Shown here: positions 57,955-64,000 of the stretch, piece by piece
Numbering within the stretch: the stretch's first letter is position 1
Layout of the letters: every line of letters starts with the position of its first letter
NCBI GenBank assembly: GCA_026008535.1
Contig: BRKX01000007.1
Location: 53,061,001-53,125,000 of the forward strand
DNA: 64,000 nucleotides
Source: Perilla frutescens
Lineage: Eukaryota > Streptophyta > Magnoliopsida > Lamiales > Lamiaceae
Reading direction: 5' to 3'
Position numbers and translations under genes: made by a program
Notes under the pieces: generated by a model
What the model saw: only the letters and a program-made list of their open reading frames with translations
Database searches by the model: none
Told to the model about the DNA's origin: nothing

Positions 57955-58350
57955 TGTAACACCCTAAATTTATTAAAGTGTTAAACTAATTTTTTAAAAT
58001 GATTTTTAATTGAAGCGGAAATGTGAGTCATTTTTTTATATAAAATAATAATCTAACTTAATTAGTTAACGCATTTGAGTAGAAAAATAAATACTAAAAT
58101 TTAACAAAAGGAAATGATAGTTAATGAATTAAACTAGCAATTCAACCGGAATATTTTTATTTGAGAAGTTTATCATAAGTTCTAAAAATAAAATAAAATA
58201 AAAGACCATAGCATGAGTAGATGTCTAGAAACCAACATGATCCACGAAACATGAATTTTTAATAATTTTCTTAAATAAAATTTGACTAATGTAAGCGGAA
58301 GAAATGGAAATTGACTTGACTTGTCATTCGATCTCCCACACGCCACCAAA

Positions 58351-58402
58351 TCAATTACCTGAAAATATTAATGAGGGGTAAGCATATATAAAATATACTC
58401 AA
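58351..58402 (-). promoter_or_regulatory. Stem-loop and acceptor-like site in LTR H
   Basis: On the minus strand an AT-rich imperfect stem-loop (GAGTATATTTTATATATGCTT, split here as GAGTATATTTT and ATATATGCTT) is followed after about 20 nt by TTTTCAG|GTAATTGAT. The 16-mer at the acceptor is identical to that in LTR G (62064-62079) on the opposite strand. Confidence 0.5.
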
Positions 58403-59423
58403 TATGAGAAATTATGCAAAGATTTACCCAAGTTAATAAAATAGTAGCGCACATATAACTGATACTGAAAAATTGATAGTACCTTAGTACCGGAAATTGA
58501 TAGTACTTTAGTACTAATTGAATCGCATAGCGACATTGACATTTGTGCACAAATAATGAGAGCTAAATAATGAACATAATGTCCAAGTGCTCAGTGATAG
58601 TAACATGAAATACGACCAACAGATGATATTAAAATGGGCAAAAATTTAAATTCACAGCATAAAATAGATAAATCCCACACCTTAATTGAATCGATGAACT
58701 TTGAGTCAAACACTATTAGTAACTTAATGTCTTAGTCGCGCCGCACCTAGATAATCAAAATAAATAAATCCTATAAATGCGGATTTGATCTTAAGAATAA
58801 ACTTAACTTGACACATAACTTAAACTAAAATAATGCATTGTCTCTCAAAGATTTTAAATGATTGACCAATGGCTATGAATATGAACTCAAAAATACTTAC
58901 AAATCAAAAATTATTAATTTCCCTTAATGAGACCGAGTTCAACCAAAATGTGGTAAATGATGCGAAGTGAGTTTATAATTTGCGCATCTTATAAAACCGT
59001 ATAATTACAATGAGATTTGGATTCACCTAAAAATCTAGTAAAGTATTTTTAACTTTAAAACTCCATAAAAATTTATATAATATTAGATACTAAATAAATG
59101 CTTATATAAAAATAATAAATGCTGAAAGTCTTTATGTAACACCCCAAATCCAACAATAGAGGTCCAATGATTTTTCTAGAGCCCAAATGCTTAAGTTGTA
59201 TTTATTTTTAATAAAAGGCTTAAATGATGGGCTTTCTAGCCCAATTATGATTTTAATTATTTACGGCCCAATTATTCTCCGATCGAGATGAACGAATGTG
59301 TTAGACGATAGTGCTCGTCGATACGAATCCATAGAACTTGGTCTCACTAATATAGGAATTCAATTGACCAAGATATGATTTTTTCTCTAATTTAAATTCT
59401 AATTAGGGTTTATTTAAGAGGGA

Positions 59424-59431
59424 GTATAAAT
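59424..59431 (+). promoter_or_regulatory. TATA box of LTR G
   Basis: GAGGGAGTATAAATACCCCC, a strong plant TATA context, about 290 bp inside the LTR. It is followed by a C/T-rich leader with a (GCC)n run near 59551-59570, as in a transcribed 5' region. Confidence 0.65.
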
Positions 59432-59924
59432 ACCCCCAATACCACTTTGAGCCTCATTTTTACCATTTCACTTTTTTTTCTCAAAGGGGAACAGCCCCAC
59501 TTCTCTCTTCCCCTCACCCTTCTCGCCTCCCCCTTCACCCCCTCCCCAAGCTGCCGCCGCCGCCGCCACCACTCCTTCTCGCCTGAAAATTTTCCGGTGA
59601 TATTTTTCACATGCAATACCATTTTTAGATTCCCCTCTTTTCCCTCTTTCCATTTCTTCAATTTTTTTTGCAAGATTTTGAGGTTGAGGCATCCGATTTT
59701 CGGATCTAAGTATGGGTTAAACCCTAACCTTTTAATACCTCACTTCTTGCTCTATTTTTCAATTTTATTTTCGATATTAGTATGTATAATCATGGATTTA
59801 TGGGCTGTTTTAATTATCTTATGTTTAAATATTATTTTGATCTTGATTTGAGTGTTCTTAGTGTTCTTGAACACTTTACAAGTTGAATAGGTGGTTGAAG
59901 AAATGAATATGGTGGATTTTGATT

Positions 59925-59999
59925 TTGTGTGTGTGTGTTTAGTGTGTACGTGTGTGTGTGTGAGTTCTTTTATTTTCTTATTTTTGGTTATCATCATCA

Positions 60000-60060
<61 letters not shown>

Positions 60061-60061
60061 G
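59925..60061. repeat. GT and ATT microsatellites in LTR G
   Basis: An interrupted (TG)n run at about 59925-59961, then (ATC)n passing into about 20 uninterrupted ATT units at 60001-60060. No coding role. Confidence 0.93.
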
Positions 60062-60389
60062 GACCTATTTAATTAAAGAGTTTTTGTTATATTTCAAAAT
60101 ATGAATTATAGCTTATGGAAAAATCATTAATTAAGTATTGAAAGGGCTAAGGTTCAAATATACTTGGGGAAGTTTATTGTTTGTAAATAATAATACATGT
60201 ATTTCAGAATTATTTAAATAAAAACATGCTTTTAATTATGAAAATGGTACTTTGGCATAATATTTGGAGTACAATAATTATGTTGAGAGATCAATAGTTC
60301 TTTTCCCTCTGGGGCAATTTATTATTTTAATTAATGGATGGATTTATGACTTTATTTAATTAAAAGCTTGCACTTATTTTTGAAATTTG

Positions 60390-61240
60390 ATTTATGATGT
60401 AATGGTTAATCTTACAATTTATTGATAATTGGTCAAGAATTCAAAACCCCCTTTGAACATTTTATTTATGCACAACTAATCCAAGATCATTTAAGTTATA
60501 TTTAAATAAATATTGTTATAATTTTCGAAAACATCATTTGGTCTAATGGTTGTGTTGCAAATTTTATTATGATAAATTTAGGGTTCAAATCTTATGTAAT
60601 GAATTTTAAGACTCATTGTATTTTTTCTAAAACAATCATCTATTAAACATTTTATGCAAGATAAATCTAAACTATATATAAATAAAATTTGAATATAATT
60701 TTCGAAAATGATACTTAGCCTAATGGATAAGGTTTAAAATTAATATTTTAGGTCTATGGTTCAAATCTCCTTGAAAACAGTTTACTTTTATTTTACTTTA
60801 ATTAATGCATGCATTACTGTCTTTATTTAATTAAAACCATCATTTAATTTTTGAAAATAGCATATGGTTTAGTGGTCAGTGTTCAAATTAATACTTAAGA
60901 GGTCAAGGGTTCAAATCTTATTGAAGTAATTTTATTCCTTTTTAATCTTTTTATCATAAGAGCTTTCTGGACTATATATATAAATAATTATGGATGATTA
61001 ATTTCGAAAATAAGATTTAGCCTAATGGTTAAGTGTTCTGTTTATTTTTAGGGGTCCAGGGTTCAAACCCCCTTAATACAGTTTTAATTAATTCTGTTTT
61101 AATTAATTCTTATCTTGTGTATGCATTTATGAAGCTATTTAATTAAAGCAGTTTAGTTAATGTTAAATAAACTTTTCTAGCCTAGTGGTTAAGTGTTTCT
61201 TATTTCACTTATATTTTTGATCAAGTGTTCAAGCCCTCTT
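60390..61240 (+). repeat. Tandem array of modules with tRNA-like A and B boxes in LTR G
   Basis: At least five diverged modules, spaced about 150-175 bp. Each holds an A-box-like word (TGGTCTAATGG 60539, TAGCCTAATGG 60716, TGGTTTAGTGG 60865, TAGCCTAATGG 61018, TAGCCTAGTGG 61178) and, about 40-50 bp on, a B-box-like word (GGTTCAAATCT 60592, GGTTCAAATC 60758, GGTTCAAATC 60908, GGTTCAAACCC 61060, TGTTCAAGCC 61226). A weaker copy is at 60397/60438. TTCGAAAAT precedes several A boxes. Not tRNA genes: no cloverleaf is apparent. Confidence 0.65.
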
Positions 61241-62025
61241 GACTACAAAATTATGTTATATTTTATCCTTATTTCTATTTAGTTTATTTTGCTTAATTTA
61301 GATTAAATTCGAAATTAAGTATATGGTATATTAAATTAATATTTTCATATTCTTCTATGATTTAAAATTATCATTTAAATCATATATTAAATATTATATT
61401 TTTCCTTTATGTATTTAAGGCATTTATTTGCATGATCGAGGACTCCGATATATTTTAAGTTAGGATCTCGTTCGACATTTAAGCGATGTCAGGTTACGCT
61501 CTTACTTTAGGGACTCGATCCCTAGGACCTTATTTATGTTATAGTATATGTTAGAACATTATCATGTTATTTAGACATAGTTCTTATGTATAGGTCCTAA
61601 TCCGAGACTCGTTTAGGACGACGATTAAGGCGATTCCTATATTTAAGCATAAGGTCCTAATCCGCAACAACAAGCTTAGGATGAGAAGTCGTGAATAAAG
61701 CGTCAGCTAATTTAGCTATAAGGTGGGTTTACTTACTAAAATGCTTTCGAAAATATATTTAAACTTTCGTCCGCTATGAAAAAATTATTTATGCTTATGT
61801 TGCTCAATGTGGATTGACACGACTCATATGAGGAATTCCGAATATGGCACTCCGGTGCAATTACTTATGAATATGTTCATGTTATGAATATGTTATAGTT
61901 ATATGTGATCACATTAGGGTCGGTCTCCGCTATATCTATTGAGCGTATGATTTATGACATGTCAAATATGAATTTATTGATATTCTTATTGTAAATTATT
62001 GGACGAATGTATGAGTATTCCCACG

Positions 62026-62070
62026 GAGTGTTTTCTGGCACTCAGCCCCACTATTTAAAAATGTTTTCAG
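62026..62070 (+). promoter_or_regulatory. Stem-loop and acceptor-like site in LTR G
   Basis: GAGTG and CACTC (62026-62030 and 62039-62043) form a 5-bp stem with an 8-nt loop. ATGTTTTCAG|GTAATTGATG follows, CAG ending at 62070. GCTTCCGC is at 62191-62198. A donor-like AAG|GTGGGT lies at 61720-61726. Confidence 0.5.
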
Positions 62071-62567
62071 GTAATTGATGACGGCAGGTGACGGACGTGG
62101 ACTAATGTGGACATTTTGTATGGTTGACCATATTCTAGTTTTTGAAATATTGACTCTTTTTAGTTTTGGTCAATAAATATGATTAATTATGCTTCCGCTG
62201 TATGTTTATAGATTATTTAAATATTTTATGGACGTGTGTGATTGTCGTGGCCTTGCTGGCATGATTTAAATTTTGAATATTGGATTTTTGACTAGTCAAG
62301 GTTGAACATGTTTTAATTGGTGGTTCGAAAGGTGTGATTTTAAAATGATAGGTTGGTTGAAAAGTCTTATCTTATGTGATTGGTTGTTAAATGGTAAACG
62401 CCTATGAACGTGGAATTTATTAATATTTTAAACGAAATGCTGTCCGAATTTTTATAATTCGAGAAAATGATTTAGAGTAGTTTGCGAAAATTTTATTGTG
62501 ATTTTTCTTTCTTCGCGTGTGTTCCCGTTAGCGCACTGGGCCTCCGGGTTCGGGTCGCTACACTTTA

Positions 62568-64000
62568 TCTTTTCTCTTATCAGCAACCCAGATTAGTAAA
62601 AAAAAATACTATAAACTGATTAATATTACTACTAATGCCAAATTGCATTCATTAAAAATAAATTTAGAGCTCTCAATGACATGAGTTTGAATAATTATAA
62701 CCACACCTCAATTAAACTGCCATTATAAAAATATATTACATGATTAATCTTACACCTAAACTTGAGATTGTTATTTTCGCATAATTTGAAAATGTACAAC
62801 TAAATCTGTTAATTCAGGAACTTTAATTAGTAACATTAATAAACTTAAGCCTCATGAAAAATTAAAGACTTTAAATAAAATATAAAATTAAAGTTATGCA
62901 ATTAAAAGGATTCATTAAACAATCCAACTCTATTTATCTCTCTTTTCATATAACTCCATTTCATAACTTAATTAACATTTTCAACTAATTAAAACTCCTT
63001 ACACAAAACAAAATTATGATAAATAATTTTTATTATTTTTTTTACAATATTTAAGTACAAATCACAGAGATCCAGAATTAAATATTAAATAAATGTTGAT
63101 AATTCATAAATACACGAATATGAATGTATGCATATCCAATTAAGTAAAATGGTGCAGAATAAATGGTTGGTTTCAAATTTGAAGATGTATCTATGGATTA
63201 TGTATATATATAAACATATAATCAGATATTCAAATTTTTAAAAATATGACATCATTTAAAACCTCAACTGAAATTACACCAACTCTCACCTTTCGAAAAT
63301 AGTTGTTTCCGCAGAGAAGTCTTAGGCAAAGATATGAATTCCTAAGACACAATAACAAGATTTAAAGCAAGATCTTAAGATTAAAAAAAATCGAAAGGAA
63401 TTATTGAAAGAGGAAAAATAAACAGAAGAATTAAGCCTCGGTACCTTGGAGTAGCGACGTGGAAAAAAAATTTAAAAACATAGGTTGAAACCCCATTATT
63501 TATATTTATAATAGGAGTTTAGGGTTTGAAAAATATATTTTTTTTTATAAATCCTATTTTGAGATAAGTCTAAATCTTCTATTAATTTAAAACCACCTAG
63601 CCCTTAATCAATAGTAGGAGATCACTATTTTGAAATCAAAATACATAAATATTTCGAAGATAAATATATATATATATATATATATATATTTAAGAAATAA
63701 TTAAATGATTTTCTAAACTTAGTTACATCTTAAATACGGAACCTATATTTGGGGAACTAAATTAATAATAAAAAAAAATAACTCTTTTAAAATAATTCAT
63801 GAATTTATATGTGCACTTACATTTATAAGCACATTAACGTGTATACCTATCCACTCTAAATTCATGCAACCTCTTTTTTTTTAATAGATTTTACATTACT
63901 ACATAAAATTGAATATATATCTAGGGGCGCGACTTAGACTATACCATAACTCGAACATCGCGTAAATTTAAAATTCACAAATTTTTATAATTCACATAAT
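62568..64000. other. Right part of LTR H, noncoding
   Basis: AT-rich, no supported gene. It contains the minus-strand TATA box near 63503-63510 and an (AT)n run at about 63663-63690. Confidence 0.6.

Larger units (their letters stand above)
59135..62562 (+). mobile_element. Element G: 3.4-kb solo LTR nested in H
   Basis: TGTAACACCCCAAATCC...GGGTCGCTACA flanked by perfect CTTTA repeats (59130-59134 and 62563-62567). No primer-binding site, no gag/pol and no second LTR, so it is a solo LTR, of gypsy type by its ends. It contains a TATA box (59424), a CCG-repeat leader, GT- and ATT-microsatellites, an array of tRNA-like modules and the stem-loop/acceptor/GCTTCCGC set. Open frames at 59447-59851 and 59891-60076 are composition artefacts. 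Confidence 0.88.
57955..64000 (-). mobile_element. Element H: LTR of an unidentified element, cut by window end, with G nested in it
   Basis: The plus-strand left edge, TGTAACACCCTAAATTT, interrupts C2's gag precisely (C1 shows the empty site near 24267). The sense strand is probably minus: a TATA box (TATAAATATAAATA, plus coordinates 63500-63513) and a donor-like CAAG|GTACC (63441-63446) face leftward, and TTTTCAG|GTAATTGAT lies at 58351-58366. No coding region is seen in 57955-59134 or 62568-64000. The right end is outside the window. The only plausible target-site copy visible is CTTTT at 57950-57954. Confidence 0.65.

Noticed and set aside
59447..59851. 134-codon frame downstream of the TATA box in LTR G
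   Set aside because: Rich in Phe, Ser and Pro from a C/T-rich leader, no domain, not conserved with F or H.
59891..60076. Poly-Ile open frame
   Set aside because: Translation of the ATT microsatellite.
60390..61240. True tRNA genes or a SINE insertion
   Set aside because: Only A/B-box-like words are present; no cloverleaf, no poly(A) or T tail, and no target-site copies for individual modules.

Overview
This 64 kb window looks like pericentromeric or heterochromatic nuclear DNA of a flowering plant, most likely a eudicot. I see no host gene that I can support. Almost every base belongs to LTR retrotransposons inserted into one another. Two further items are a 5'-truncated LINE and several solo LTRs. 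The plant origin follows from primer-binding sites complementary to initiator Met-tRNA (TGGTATCAGAGC and one-mismatch variants), a chromodomain Ty3/gypsy element of Tekay type, CRM-like Ty3/gypsy polyproteins, Sirevirus-type Ty1/copia polyproteins and a plant L1-type LINE RNase H domain. The exact species cannot be read from the sequence. Most coding regions carry stop codons and frameshifts, so the elements are decayed copies.

Nesting order from outside in, each junction checked by TG...CA termini and a target-site duplication (TSD) where visible. C2 is a Sirevirus-like copia element (minus strand, 51118-57954); its missing 3' end lies left of the window. A is a CRM-like gypsy element (plus, up to 51117) inserted near the 3' end of C2's accessory ORF. 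Inside A are the 3' end of a Sirevirus-like element J (1-721), a solo Tekay LTR T0 (1905-4170, TSD CCTCG), a deleted Tekay element T1 (4226-13351, TSD AGTAC) and copia C1 (16783-49472), which splits A's integrase by 32.7 kb. C1 itself contains a deleted CRM-like element D (25580-30169, TSD GGAAC) in its gag gene and a Tekay element B (31095-49270, TSD CATGC/CATAT) in its 5' LTR. B is interrupted inside its chromodomain region by a coding-free element E (33806-41633, TSD AGTAT/CGTAT). E's 5' LTR contains solo LTR F (35449-38073, TSD ACTTT). To the right, C2 is cut in gag by LTR element H (57955 to window end), which holds solo LTR G (59135-62562, TSD CTTTA). A LINE fragment (52552-53249, 11-bp TSD and poly(A)) lies in C2's accessory ORF.

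Points worth a second look. (1) LTR families T, E, F, G and H share a short stem-loop followed 20-28 nt later by a 3' splice-site-like AG; all have a donor-like AG|GT further upstream in the same LTR, and all but E carry a (G)CTTCCGC box further on. This suggests leader introns inside the LTRs. (2) LTR G carries a tandem array of about 150-175 bp modules, each with tRNA-like A-box and B-box motifs. (3) The two copia copies carry an accessory 3' ORF resembling the 'putative plant transposon protein' family, preceded by its own TATA-like box. (4) LTR F holds nine copies of a 51-bp palindrome-rich minisatellite.
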